The translations under genes were made by a program, and so were the position numbers. Below the pieces are notes generated by a model. It was not told the origin of the DNA, did no database searches, and saw only the letters and a program-made list of their open reading frames with translations. Positions 23,152 through 34,575 of a stretch of DNA of 64,000 nt are shown piece by piece (the first letter of the stretch is position 1; every line of letters begins with the position of its first letter). Source of the DNA: Limnephilus marmoratus (lineage: Eukaryota; Arthropoda; Insecta; Trichoptera; Limnephilidae); NCBI GenBank assembly GCA_917880885.1, contig OU862910.1, forward strand, positions 23,324,710 through 23,388,709, written 5' to 3'.

Positions 23152-23202
23152 GTTCTGAAGAGAACCCCGTACCCATTAATTGTACGGGGTTCTCTTCAGA
23201 AC
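23152..23202. repeat. Perfect 20-bp hairpin
   Basis: GTTCTGAAGAGAACCCCGTA (23152-23171) and its exact reverse complement (23183-23202) with an 11-nt loop. It is followed by AT-rich DNA without a U-tract, so this is not a bacterial-type terminator. It may be the centre of a foldback repeat. Confidence 0.85.
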
Positions 23203-24003
23203 ATCTGTCAAAAAATCAAACCAAATGATAAGTTCGCAGAGAACAAACAATAAATCTAGTGAACGAATTCAAAAATTCGCCTGAAATCAAAGTGATGCCA
23301 TATAAAAAAATAAACCAGTGTGGAATTTTATAAAATTAATAGGAACATTTTCGGCGACGGGACATTTTCATGTAGTGACGTCACGAGCCCAAATAATGGA
23401 TTTATTTATTTAAAAATAAAAAAAAACTGTACATTTCTAAAAAATTTTACTAACATTTTCGTAATCTTAGTAAAAAACTCTATCCACACGATTTTTTCCA
23501 AGTCGTTATGAAGTCCATGCAAGTGGCCTATTAAAAAAAACCCTAATTATATTCGTCAGAAATTTTATTCAAACAATTTATGGTCAGAAAATTAAGAGCA
23601 TTATACTTTTATCATGCAACATTACAAATTTATAAAGATAATATTCAAAATAAAGTGGCAAAGTTTATAAACAAAGCCGATGAAATGCAAATTTTTTCGT
23701 AAATATTCCCGGCTACCATCAAATCCAATGTCTTTTTGAGTACGGTTAGTAAAGTTCTCAAAGTTGGGACTTCTTTACGTACTATGTAAAAAAAAAAGAA
23801 TTTTTTGACGAATGGCACAAATATCAACATCATCCAACTCTTTTTAGGGCGCCCCATTTTCCGTTTTCCCGGTATTTCAAATTTTCCGTGTACTTTTTCC
23901 CCTTCCTTGACGATTCGTAAGGCGAATTGATTGAGATTTACCTGTGTGTGAAAAACATCATAAAAATTATTATTATAGAAGGTATTTTAAAAAAAGCATA
24001 GTA

Positions 24004-25338
24004 CAGGGTGGACCATAACTGTGTTCGCGGTTTGTTTCCTTATTTTTTCAACAATGCGTGGAGCGAGCGCGGTTCGGGGGGTATCGTTAGACGCGTTATT
24101 TTGTGGAAATTTTAGTCGCCTTGGAGCCGTTCATGGGAGAGCAGCGCGCATTTTGTGTTCGTGCATATTACATAAACAATTATTCCGTGAGGATTTCGAG
24201 ACGAATGTACCGTGCTCATTTCGGTTTACGAGACATTAATCAAGCACCAAGCGCAAAATCTATTCGGAAATGGATCAAAATGTTTGAGACAACCGGCTCA
24301 ACAGTAAAAACAATTAATGAAGGCCGCTCGAAGTCAGCGAGGATACCAGAAGTTAATCAGCGTGTTAGTGATTCAGTGAGGGAAAATCCACAACAAACTA
24401 CTCGCAAAAGAAGCCTAGCCTTATCCATCAAGCGGACCACTTTATAAAGAATGTTACGCCACGATTTACATCTAAAAGCTTATAAAATTCAGCTGACGCA
24501 AGAGTTGAAGCCGAATGATACCGATCTTCGACTTAATTTTGCCAATGTGATGCTGGAACGTTTTGACAATTTTTTCAACATAATGTTCAGCGATGAGGCC
24601 AATTTCCATATCAATGGCCATGTTAATAAACAAAATTGCCGGTATTGGTCTGAGGATAGAAGAAGAAGAAGACCCCCGACAGAAGCATCAACGTCCCTTG
24701 CATAGCCCGAAGGTCATTGTGTGGGCTGCAATATCAGCTAGGGGTATCATTGGCCAATATTTCTTTGAAAACGAAAGGAGAGTTGCTATGTCTGTGAAAT
24801 CTAAGAATTATTGTCAGATGCTTCAGGAGTTCTTGGTCCCAGCTCTTCAAGATTTTCAAGGCCACAATTCCAGGAGCTGGTTCCAGCAAGACGGCGCCAC
24901 CTGTCACACTGCTAAACTGTCCATGGACCGTTTGAAGGAGATGTCCCCGGAAAACTCATTTCACGAGGAGGAGACATTCAGTGGCCCCCACGGAGCCCAG
25001 ATCTCAGCCCGTGTGATTTTTTTTGTGAGAATACATAAAATCAAGAGTCTATGAAGACAATCTGACAACAATAAATCAGTTAAAACAAAACATTGTACGG
25101 GAAATTAACGCCATCCCACGGGCAACTTGTCAACGTGTTTTTTGAGAATTTTCGAATCGGCCTTATACAATGTTAACAGGCTGAAGGAGCACACTTGGAC
25201 AATATAATTTTTAAAACATAATGTCATTAAAATTTCCATTTATTATACTTTTTGAAAATATTAATAAAACATGTCTAAGTTCTACCATTATTTATTTATT
25301 GTTAATTGAAACTAGGTATACAGTTAAGGGCCACCCTG
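24004..25338 (+). mobile_element. Tc1/mariner-superfamily transposon
   Basis: Ends CAGGGTGGACCATAACTGT and ACAGTTAAGGGCCACCCTG, with TA duplications at 24002-24003 and 25339-25340. The length of 1335 bp is normal for mariner-type elements. It encodes one damaged transposase on the plus strand. Confidence 0.92.
24103..25150 (+). pseudogene. Mariner-like transposase, frameshifted
   Basis: The N-terminal helix-turn-helix region reads EQRAFCVRAYYINNYSVRIS and later PSAKSIRKWIKMFETTGS, typical of DNA-binding domains in insect mariner-type transposases. The catalytic part shows MFSDEANFHINGHVNKQN (first Asp) and SWFQQDGATCHTAKL (second Asp). The third acidic residue lies in a R-S-P-D-L-S-P-C-D motif readable near 24990, about 36 residues after the second. 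Stops or frame changes occur near 24447, 24670 and 24945, and a broken C-terminal frame runs through about 25145. It cannot make an active enzyme as it stands. Confidence 0.88.
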
Positions 25339-26039
25339 TAGATAATATTCATTGAAAGAGAGAGAAAATTAAGAAAAAAGTTACTTTTCCATGAATTTAA
25401 AGAAGTTGCATATTATTACTTTTTTTTAAAATTGAGTTATTCCATTTTTCTTTTGACTTCACATGAACTGTCAAATGAAAGAGTCAAATTCGAATTTTTA
25501 AACATGACCTCAAATCAGATTGTAATGGTTATTATCGCTCGAAAATTGGCATAAATCTTGTAATACTAATGAAATTTATTAAACAAACTATACTACTTAC
25601 CAGTCATTTCATACAGTTCGTTTGTAGACATCTTCTAAATAATACAAAAGCTTCTTCGCGTGATATTCGGCTAGGCAGCGTCGAAAAACACAGTATATAA
25701 CCCCTCTTGCATCACTATGTAATGGTTTATTCATTTTAATTAAATTCAGGCAAACAATGAACAAAAATATGATCAAATCAGCGATCTTCTACTCAGATTT
25801 AAGACAATAAATCAACCGCAACATGCGATAACATGACAGCCATAGGAAACGTCAGAGTAATTCGGTGTTGTCATAGTAATGAAAACATTTAGTTCCAATT
25901 TATTTAATTTCTACACTTTATTGCCAAACTATATGTACTGTGATGGAATCTTTACAGTACACAAAAATACCGTCTGGGGGGGCACGTGCCCCCGTGCTCC
26001 CCCCCCCCCCTAAATCCGCCCTTGATTATCACAAATGAT

Positions 26040-26540
26040 TTAAATCGGTAGATACCTACCTAACCGTTATACCTAACTGTTATTCGATTATATTCTATTC
26101 ACGAAGTTTTGATTGATAAAACTGTCAGTTTATCTTTGTTACCCGCACTAATGTGACCTTTTGACGTGAGATAGAGATGTATATATATCCATTACATTTG
26201 GTATTTAACTGAGTAACTAGGTATCTGTCTGACTAACTAAGCATCTTTTTGATCGACTATGTGCTGATAGTTCAGAAAATACGTGAAATCCAATACCAAC
26301 GTAAGATATCTAACGATCCGCCTTTTCTAAAACGGACATTAACAAGGGAAATGTAAGTACAAATCGTTCTATAAGTTGATCACAAAAATAATAGGTCAGG
26401 CCTGAATGCGGCGTAAATTCCTGGAATAAAAGATAAAATATTGATATATTCGTTTGAACATATTTAATATTCTTTTTAATATTTATAATTTTATGATTCT
26501 TTTTAATATTCCATGATTTTAATATTATTTTTAATATTCT
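26040..26540. other. AT-rich spacer, no gene seen
   Basis: No recognised feature apart from repeated TTTTTAATATT blocks near 26470-26540. Confidence 0.45.
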
Positions 26541-26932
26541 ATGATGACTCAACACAGTAGCAAATTAACACATTTTTGAAAAGTGATGTATTATTAAAAG
26601 TGATTAAAAAATTTGAACAATTCATCAAATATTTGAAGTTAATTTTTACGATCGATGAAAGTTCTATTTAAGTTCTTGAATTATTTCAGTTTTTTGAAGC
26701 AACTTGCCTACAATAATAGGTATAATAACAGGCTTGAATAGAATTTACACGGAACGTGAAAATTAACTTAAAATATTTGATGAATTGTTCAATTTTTTTG
26801 AAACAATCTATCGTAACCATAAACCTAACCTATTCTACACTGTTAAACCTAGTTTTTTCATCACTTTTCATGACTTTTTATCACTTTATAAAAAGGTGTT
26901 GATTTGCCACTGTGTTGAGTTGTCCGGTTAAC
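26541..26932. mobile_element. MITE family M2, copy B, with nested M3
   Basis: Outer ends ATGACTCAACACAGTAGCAA and CACTGTGTTGAGTTGTCCGG, with CCTAACCTATTCTACACTG inside. An M3-type inverted repeat (TTGAACAATTCATCAAATAT left, matched right) occupies about 26600-26820. Compare the uninterrupted copy at 49742. Confidence 0.7.
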
Positions 26933-27122
26933 GTTTTTTTGACAAAAATCAATGACAAAAGATAACCTGAAACAACATGAATTAATTATAATCGCAGGTC
27001 GACCTATATTATAGGTTATACGTACCTACTCACCAAAAATTATAATGAACGATTTAAAAAAAAATAGCAGAAGTTTCACAGATCTACCAATAGGGCGGGT
27101 AATTCTCATTCAACTTTGATTA

Positions 27123-28598
27123 TCTCAATATGTAAAACAAAGTCGGGTTAGTTACACCATTAATTTATAACTCAAGAACGGCTGGACGGATTTTTATTAG
27201 TTTCGATTTATTGGATTTGTCTCCGCCCGAATAGCAGAATAGCTATTAAAACATCGGAAAAATTCACGAAAAAAAATTATGATCAAAATTCTTTTCGTCA
27301 TACGTTTTGCATGGAACGAATTCTCATCTTTTGGATGAGCTCCAGCAATATTGTGATAAGAATAATATTGAATAGTTAGTGAATTCCAAAAATTCAATAA
27401 CGTCAAATGTCAATGCGCTGATTGTTTTGCTTTTGTTCTTAAATATGACGGCCGGGGTGCGTATTTACAATCCCTACCGCGTTTCAGTCGCTTTAAATTT
27501 TCAATATCAAAATTTAAATATTTAGAATTAAAATTATTTATTTCTAATATACACATTGGACAGATTATTTTATCTAGATTTTAGAACAATTTTTGTTTTT
27601 GCAAAGTGATAAAAAATTATCAATACAGAGGTGTATTTTTTACAATATATGGGAATAATATTAAAATTTAAATATTTAGAAATAAAATTATTAATTTGTA
27701 ATATACACATTGGAAAGATTATTTTATCTAGATTATAGAACAATTTTTGTTTTTGCAATGTGTAAAAAAATAACCAATATAGAGGTATATTTAAAATGTA
27801 AATTGTCGTTACCGCGACTGAATCGGTATAGGTTTTGTAAATACGCGGCCGGGGTAGTGCAGCGTGAAGGCGCTTGACTAGCATTCCAAAGGTCGCGGGA
27901 TCGAATCCCGGCGTGGCAAATAAATTTTATTTGATTAATTTGTGTATTTCACAATTTATTAATTTAAAAAAATAATATATAGTATATTTGCGGCACGTTC
28001 CAGAGTGGAAGATACTCTCAGTATCGCCCTGGTGTAAGACCACCATTCAGAATTGAAACGTTGCCTGAAATGGCTTTAGCCGTGTTTGGTGACCAGATCT
28101 GAATAGCCAGGTACTTCCCCATCTTCCTCTTCCCTATCTCCTTCCCCTCCCCACTACCTACATACCCCAATTGGGGATGCCATAGTCTCACTGGCTCCAG
28201 ACGGGAGCAGTTGGGACTCTTGTGCGGTATTCATTAAAAAAAAAAGTAATAATGCTGCCCCTCTTTCTTACACACTAAATGTCAAGAGTCGAAAATGAGA
28301 CAAACGGTGAACGTACGTCTGCACCCCTCCTTAGGAAAAATACAATAATTATAATAAACCTCCCTCACACGTGTAAAGAAAATGAAACGCCATTCCCGTA
28401 AGTAAGTAGAGAAGTAAGAAAATCACAAAAATATAAATCCGTACACCGCCGTCTCTGATACTGACAAAAACAAAACACGCTAATTGCTTCATTGTGTAAT
28501 TTTTACCTTAATAAAAAAAAGTTGAATTTAATTCAGCTAATAAGTTAACACAACAGTTATTGATTCTGAGGCGGTACGAAGTTCTCCGGGTCAGCTAG
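27123..28598 (+). mobile_element. Non-autonomous Helitron, copy 3
   Basis: Begins TCTCAATATGTAAAACAAAG after A and ends GCGGTACGAAGTTCTCCGG...CTAG at 28595-28598 before T. The ends match copy 2 (2760-3895). A SINE is inserted in its middle. No Rep/helicase. Confidence 0.82.
27843..28245 (+). mobile_element. tRNA-derived SINE, full-length copy
   Basis: The head GCGGCCGGGGTAGTGCAGCG leads into an A-box-like region. TCGCGGGATCGAATCCCGG gives the B box. The body carries GAAGATACTCTCAGTATCGC, TGGCTTTAGCCGTGTTTGG and CCCCAATTGGGGATG. It ends TTGTGCGGTATTCATT, then a run of A. Other copies are at 51095-51325 and 51405-51790. Transcription would be by RNA polymerase III from the internal boxes. Confidence 0.88.
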
Positions 28599-28669
28599 TA
28601 TAAGAATTTCATAAATATTTTGAGCAGCAGTATTAAATACCTACGTACAATACGTCATAATAACTGACC

Positions 28670-29410
28670 AATGTTGGAACTTATCCCGGTACTTAAGAGC
28701 GTTTAACCAGCCAGAAAATCCACATTTCGTCGAAAGTTGTTCTTCCGATCGTGCAGGGCGGTTACAATGAGAAAGATTAATTATTCTCCGTACCAGCTTT
28801 TTTAAATTATAACTCAATATCGAATTTATTTCAATCCAAATTAGCTTTAATTTATACCTTCATCCAAAAATGCTGAAAGGCGTGATGATAAAACTATTAA
28901 AATAGTGTACTTTTTGTAGTTATTTTTTGATTATAAGTATTTATCATTTTTCAATAATGTCTAAATTTAATAAGAATGTAAAAAAAATCGGAAATATATT
29001 AGTTTGTAAGTGCGCAAATAAATACACAAATGGACCAATTTTCGTCAAGAAACACATGTACGTACATATTTTTTAATGATTTTATTGAAACTAAAATTAA
29101 AATTCTAATACATAACTCTGCTAGATAATGTATTGATTTATTTTACTGCATGATTACATTATTTGAAATGGGTGTGGTATAATACAAAAACTTTTTTGAA
29201 AATTTAACAAATCTGCTAACGACCTATGGAATAACCTTATTATACTAAAAATTAAAAAAAAATTCTAAAAATTTATTACATAACTTCACTAGATAAAAGA
29301 ACAATCTTTCGAAATCCATTTATATTTTTTTATGGAAAAGAGTCAATACGTCTAAAAACTTTTTTGAAAATGACGTATTTCCGGCTTTCACTGGTAATGC
29401 CCTCTTAACA
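28670..29410 (+). repeat. Dispersed repeat family R2, copy 1
   Basis: AT-rich repeat with GAAACACATGTACGTACATA, ATGGGTGTGGTATAATAC and CTATGGAATAACCTTATTA. It is nearly identical to 57850-58310 in the same orientation, and more diverged at 46840-47210 in reverse. The beginning (CTTAAGAGCGTTTAACCAGCC) is also found in the 46840 copy. No coding frame. It could be a MITE or a 3' UTR of an unseen element. Confidence 0.75.
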
Positions 29411-30199
29411 CAGAGTTCAAAATTTTCATTTATCGTGTAGATGAACAACTACAGTTGAGACTGGAGACGACGATTGCCGACTATTTACAAATTCAAGAAA
29501 GTCTCCCTAGCGTTGCGCGTTGCGTCGGCGCATCGCCATATATGACGATGGATTTTGATACAGTGACGCAACTGTTGCCCGCAACTAAATTTGGGTGACT
29601 CGCCGGAGATCAAGTTGAAAACTTTAATATTTTTGACTTCATTACAATATTCTTTGTGCAACTATAAGTTTAAATTACAAGTACAGGAAACAAAGAAGAC
29701 CAAAATTTAATATTAGTAAATACATACATATATATACAAAATTTGTACGTAGGTAGGTATATATTAGGGTGTCCCAAACATGCATGGGGAAATTTTGTAT
29801 TTCGAATTCAGACACGCATATTTTTTTCGATTTGGTCCTAAACAGTCAATTATGAAACATTATCAATGTAGGATAACAGTATGAGTAGATGATTTCCCAA
29901 TACGCTTTAAATAGAAATTTAAAACACTATTTTGTTTAAATTAAAAGTTCATATATTTATATAAGACTTTTTGTTACCTAAAATTGATATAAAATTTTTA
30001 AAAAAGTCTTGAAATTGATTTTGCCCTAAATCACGTAAAATTTAAAAATCTTGCAAAAGCCCAACGTAATTAATAATAATAAATCTATGTATATCTAAAT
30101 CAAAATATGTTTGTATCTGGGATTGAATGTTTGTATGTCCGCTACGCGTTGCTAAACCAAGCAATGTATTGGTTGCTTTTATTTAAATTTATTATTAAT

Positions 30200-30509
30200 G
30201 TAACCAATCTATTATATGATTACTTTTTTAATAAAAGTGTAGGTATGTCTATAGTCTTATAAATTGATTTAAAAATTACTGCCTCAATACAGGCTAGCCT
30301 AGTGAGGCAGATTACTGAAAAACCTAAATTTATAACTATTTTCTATTTTTCATTTATCTACTGTTCATATTTATATATTTTTTCTGTTGATATCCTTTTG
30401 TACTTATGTAATTTTAAACCACTGTAAACATAACACTGAATATGTATTTTTTAGTTATAATCTTGCAAATTTCTTTCAATAAAGATATATTATTATTATT
30501 ATTATTATT
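30200..30509 (+). mobile_element. LINE 3' end
   Basis: CAATACAGGCTAGCCTAGTG, an AT-rich 3' UTR and a CAATAAAGATATATTATTATT tail are typical of CR1-like non-LTR elements. A related fragment (AATACAGGCGAACCCTAGTG) lies near 39795. No coding remains. Confidence 0.5.
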
Positions 30510-31060
30510 CATCCGATTGCGATGAAACTTTAGGGATTTGTTGTGTGCATGCCCGCGATGGTTTCTGTATACAATAGTGAGCTCTGGCATCATGAATTTA
30601 ATCATCATAAACCGTTCATCCGATTGCGATGAAACTTTGGTGAGCTGTTGTCAACACGTCAACGAAGGTTTCTATATACACATACTGGTGAACTCTGGCA
30701 TTATGAAATTTGTATTAAAAAATTGCAATAGGTGGCACGCGAGTTGTTTGAAAACTGAAGTACAGGGACTGAATGTGTGGAATGCGGGAGGGGGAAATCG
30801 GGAGGGGGGTTCGTGGGACGGGGGAAGCGGGGGAGGGGAGTGGGGAGAGGGAAAGCTGAGAAGGTAGAGTGGGAACGCGTGAGGGGAAGGGGATGCGGAA
30901 GAGGCATAGGAGGCGGAAGAAGAACTGGACGAAGGGAAAGCACACGCAGGGAAAGGACTGGGAGAAGCAATATCTTTATTATTATACACAATACATTATT
31001 TTGATTTTTATAGATTTCCCCCTAAAACCATGCGAGCGAAGCCGCGGGTAAAAGCAATAA
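30510..31060 (+). mobile_element. Helitron-like fragment with G/A tract
   Basis: Two tandem starts of CATCCGATTGCGATGAAACTTT (near 30511 and 30618) are followed by CTCTGGCATnATGAA blocks, a purine-rich tract and the end motif CATGCGAGCGAAGCCGCGGG at about 31030. This resembles Helitron 3' hairpins but lacks a clean CTAG. The same modules recur at 52740-57170. Confidence 0.6.
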
Positions 31061-31714
31061 ATAAAATAAAATAAAATAAAATAAAATAAAAACTTTAAAT
31101 CTGCTCACTATGTAAAGGTTTGTCATTGCTTTGTGCAAAGATATTCAAATACAGAATAGATATGCTATGGTGTCCGCGCAACTGTCGCCGGACTACGCGC
31201 TAATTAGCGTAGTTTTCATACAAAAAGAATTTGTTTATTTCGTTGATTTTTTGAAAATGTGCATTAATATTGGTTAACAATATATTTTGAATAAGGAAAT
31301 AATTCGTTCATTTAGTTTAACTTTCGTTTGGTTTATTCGTTAATTATTTGTTCTTTTAGTTTATTTGTTAATTGGTAAACAATATCGGCGACACCCGGAA
31401 GCGCAGACCCACATAGTAAAAACAGCAGATAGCACATCTATGGCTTTGTGTGTTTGCTTTCAAGTCAAATCTCATAATTTATTATAACTATGAATCTCAT
31501 GTCACCTCGCTCCTTCAAGAACCTTCGGGCCTTCGGGGAGGGTCGGTACATTATTAATTCAGTTGTTCAGCAAGGGAAACTTCTCAGCTAATGAATCGGG
31601 GCAGTGTTACCGCAAATAAAAATTTAATTATTACGTAGGTACTTCTCTTGCCAAGCATTACCAGGAAATATTTGATATAGGTTCTAAACTAAACAGTTAT
31701 ATGGTTTACATATA

Positions 31715-32093
31715 AGGGAACGTGACCCGTTTAGGAGGGGGGGGATCTTCAAAATACCACGCTTGGTCACAATGGGGGGCGGGGGGGTTAGGTTTTTATC
31801 ACGTAGTCAATCTAGAAATCTTTTTATATTTTTTCCACTTAATTATACGTATGCATGCACTCTTGACATCACGCAGCAAGCGCCGTATTAATAAAGACAA
31901 ATATTAGTCAAATAATTTTTTTAAAACTTTTTATTGGCAAGAAATGGTTCAAAACCATATTTATGATTTACTACGTGAAAACTGTAGGGAGAGAGGGGGG
32001 GGTCTTGGAGTATACTACACGTGGTCACCGAGGGGGGAGGGGGGGATGTTAAAAATTGTAAAAAGTGGGTCACGTAGTATGGGTACGTTCCCT
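31715..32093 (-). mobile_element. MITE family M4, second copy
   Basis: Ends AGGGAACGTGACCCG and AGTATGGGTACGTTCCCT. The interior G-rich tracts and GCAAGAAATGGTTCAAAACC match the reverse complement of 19195-19532. No coding. Confidence 0.78.
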
Positions 32094-32374
32094 AACATCA
32101 TTTTTCAATAATAATAGGATGAAAGCTTTTCCACAGGTTACATAATTTTGAAGTGAAAACTTCTTTAGCACCATTGTTATTTGAAACGAAAAAGCGACAG
32201 TTAAAAGAGACAAACACCTACATCTATAGGATTTAGCCTGCAAGAGAATGAGATTGGATAATCGGTCTCCTCTTTGTGCGGTGCTTCGCAGCCTCCCCAC
32301 TCTCGTCTACTTTAGTTTTCTGAAGGTTTCACTTCTACCGCATGTGAACTGCACATTTGTAATTTTGATGAAAA

Positions 32375-32620
32375 AACCACCGATTGCGTGGCAGGCCGGA
32401 TCGGGAGAGACCGGTTGAGGGAGACCTTCTGACCTCTCCAGCAGGACTCTCTCGGAACATCGCCTAGCACCGCACTAGAACGGATGGATTAATACGCCCG
32501 TCACTCCTAGAGACACTGACCCTCAGATTCCTACCCAGCCCTTATGCCCTTTTCCTTCACAAAACTTCATGTCCTTCCTTTCCTCAAAATACCCTCCACA
32601 CAGCATTCCAAAAGATGAGC
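32375..32620 (-). repeat. Dispersed repeat family R1
   Basis: Contains GGCCGGATCGGGAGAGACCG, GACTCTCTCGGAACATCGCC and CACACAGCATTCC in the orientation opposite to the copy at 3225. Truncated. Confidence 0.65.
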
Positions 32621-32817
32621 TAATATAAAAAGTGCGACTCTGGCAACCCAATATTGGGAATTGTTGTGAAAAGAAAGGCATGGAGGAGGAAACAGAAAAG
32701 GGATACAGGAACCAAGAAAACCTGGCTATTCATATCTGAGCCTTGGTCAAAGCCTCGGCCATTCATTCAGTTTTATTCGGATGGCGGTTTTCCCAACGGC
32801 GATATTGGTAGTGTCTT

Positions 32818-32912
32818 TAATAATAATTATTATTATTATTGGATAATTTATAGAGCGCCGTTTTTGTGAAAAATCACCTCAAGGGCGCTGTACAATTTAT
32901 TCGGAATAATTA
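32818..32912 (-). mobile_element. LINE 3' end scrap
   Basis: Reverse of a LINE terminus: GGTGATTTTTCACAAAAACG on the minus strand, then GGCGC and an ATAATAATAATAATTATTA tail. It matches the 3' end of 17845-18540. Confidence 0.6.
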
Positions 32913-32929
32913 TTATTTGCAATGTATTA

Positions 32930-33412
32930 ATGATTCATGAAGGAACTGGCAGAGGAAGAATGAAAGTAGACTGAATGCTGTAGAAATTAGATCCCTGAGG
33001 CGAATGTGTGGTAAAACCCATGTACGATCGTGTGAGAAACGTGGAGATCCTCAAAGAATGCAAAGCTGATGTAAACGTAATGTGTAGGATTAAGAAATGA
33101 ACGCTCCGATGGCTTGGGCATGTAGAGCGAATGAATGAACGAGGAAAGGAGTGTAACGAGAATATATGACGTAAATGTGAATGGTAGAAGAAGTCGAGGA
33201 CGCCTAAGAAAGACATGGCACGACCAAGTGAATCAGATACTTGAGTCGGGCCATGTCAAGAGTCAGAATAATAGAAGAGCATATATAAAATGATCAGACG
33301 ATGTATGAATGTGAACGGGGCAAGGAATGTGTGCCAAGAACGAGTTGTTTGACGATCCATCCTCTCTGCCTACCCCTGCGGAGAAAGGGCGTGAAGGTTA
33401 GTTAGTTAGTTA
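32930..33412 (+). pseudogene. LINE reverse-transcriptase C-terminal fragment
   Basis: Broken frames read EIRSLRRMCGKTHVRSCEKR, then after shifts a R-W-L-G-H-V-x-R-M-N-E-R motif and RGRLRKTWHDQVNQILESG-like content. It ends ILSAYPCG and a TTAGTTAGTTAGTT tail. This is the standard carboxyl end of RTE/related LINE proteins common in Lepidoptera. At least two frameshifts are present. The tail is repeated in reverse at 62460-64000. Confidence 0.75.
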
Positions 33413-33567
33413 CAGTAGAGTAGCGTGCCTTGGAGGGGCCCTGTATCAAAATTAGTTGGGGGGCCCTAATGAAGGATAAAGCTTTCTCACAAAAGAAACA
33501 AAAGGCCTCTGTAGCCCGGGGGCCCCGTATCATTGATACGGCTGATACGGCGGTAGCTACGCTACTG
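33413..33567. mobile_element. Short hAT-type MITE in LINE tail
   Basis: Ends CAGTAGAGTAGCGTG and GCTACGCTACTG, flanked by GTTAGTTA on both sides (33405-33412 and 33568-33575), consistent with an 8-bp duplication. The surrounding TTAG repeat weakens this evidence. Confidence 0.6.
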
Positions 33568-34189
33568 GTTAGTTAGTTTGATATACTTACTTTGTATAAA
33601 TTCATGACTCTTTACCAAACTTTTATACATAAGATTTTACATGCGATGGTTGGATTGCGTGGATTTCAACAGTATGGTTGTTTGGGAATTTATTGTGTTA
33701 CACAGATGGTGCCTTCAATGATAAAATAATTATTAAATAAAAAAAAACACGTAATTCATTTTGGCCTAGACAGTGTAGAAACGCAGCACAAGCCTGCTGT
33801 GCTGTGAAAGTTGCAGAAAATAGGCGCTAGACACAAAATTAGAGAAAAGAACAAAAACTTCAGAATCAATAAGTTCTTCCTTGTATGAATCAATATATTT
33901 ATGTACTGATTACGAATCTCCTACTCTGTGGTCTTTACTCTTAAATATTATTTTCGAAGTAATTTTCAAACGCTTATCTACTAAATTCGCTTTACGATGG
34001 AAATGTTTTGTAAAGGCGTGGTTGATACAATAATCTCATTATGATAGTTTAAATAAATTGAATGGGAATGGTTAATTATATTTGACAGAGTCCCTAATCG
34101 CTCCCGAATGTCGGTAAAACAGGGTTCGGGAAAGCAGGCGGGAAAGCGGAAAGCGAGAAAGGGGTTCGGGCTTTTCCCCTCCGCGCTGC

Positions 34190-34574
34190 CTGCGGCCACC
34201 GCTACTAGATGGCGCTAGTGTCGCGGCTGATGACAACTCCTTCAACATGGCGCGCGGTGGCGGGAAGCGGGAAGCGGGAAGGAACGGGCGGGCGAGGGCG
34301 ATCCTGCTAGAGATGCGCGTCCCGTATTCGCCGAATATCTGGTCGTTTTCCCATTCGCAATTTTCTTAGTCGTTTGTCCCGCTGCCAGCCGCCAGCCGGT
34401 ACGCGCCTCTCCAGAACCGCGTACCGACGCGACGGCCGCTTTTCATTTCACGTACACTTTTTAATCGGCGCGTTAGGAATTTAGTGGCAATATTTCGACC
34501 GCGGAAATGCCGCCAGAGAGAGAAAGAAAAGCCGAAAAACTGAGAAGAAAAACGTAATTAACTGTGACCGTGAA
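34190..34574 (+). promoter_or_regulatory. GC-rich promoter-like island with 5' UTR exon
   Basis: A sharp GC-rich, CpG-rich block in AT-rich surroundings. Features in order: a CTCF-like site at 34202-34215, ACATGGCGCG, GGCGGGAAGCGGGAAGCGGG (three overlapping E2F-like GCGGGAA motifs) at about 34258, then a less GC-rich stretch. A short upstream ORF (ATGCCGCCAGAGAG..., 16 codons) begins at about 34507 and a donor GAATGTAAGT starts at about 34575. Together these suggest a first non-coding exon spliced to the coding exon at 37578. Transcription start and direction are inferred. Confidence 0.6.
34202..34215 (+). promoter_or_regulatory. CTCF-like binding motif
   Basis: CTACTAGATGGCGC matches the metazoan CTCF core CCASYAGRKGGCRS at 13 of 14 positions, and TAG follows. 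In insects such sites are often promoter-proximal insulators. Binding is an inference. Confidence 0.55.
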
Positions 34575-34575
34575 T

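Larger units (their letters stand above)
22296..25938. mobile_element. Inner inverted-repeat element within hAT
   Basis: Left GTACAGTTTGGCAATTAAGT and GTAGAAA pair with right TTTCTACACTTTATTGCC and AAACTATATGTAC. Further in, ATGACAACACC (about 22360) pairs with GGTGTTGTCAT (about 25863). The pairing runs 70-80 bp with gaps. No coding is seen apart from the mariner inserted at 24004. Family unknown. It may be an independent MITE or the subterminal region of the hAT. Confidence 0.6.
21208..26024. mobile_element. hAT-type element, host of nested insertions
   Basis: Starts CAAGGGCGGATCCAGG and ends TAAATCCGCCCTTG, flanked by a perfect 8-bp duplication ATTATCAC (21200-21207 and 26025-26032). Next to each end there is a G-run/C-run region (GGGGGGGACAC and CCCCGTGCTCCC). 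No hAT transposase is seen, so it is non-autonomous or gutted. It contains tandem blocks (21640-22200), an inner inverted-repeat element (22296-25938) and a mariner-like element (24004-25338). Confidence 0.85.

Noticed and set aside
33981..34199. 72-codon minus-strand frame beginning MAAGSAEGKSPN, a possible divergent gene
   Set aside because: It crosses the edge of the CpG island into AT-rich DNA with no donor site that I could support and no recognised family.
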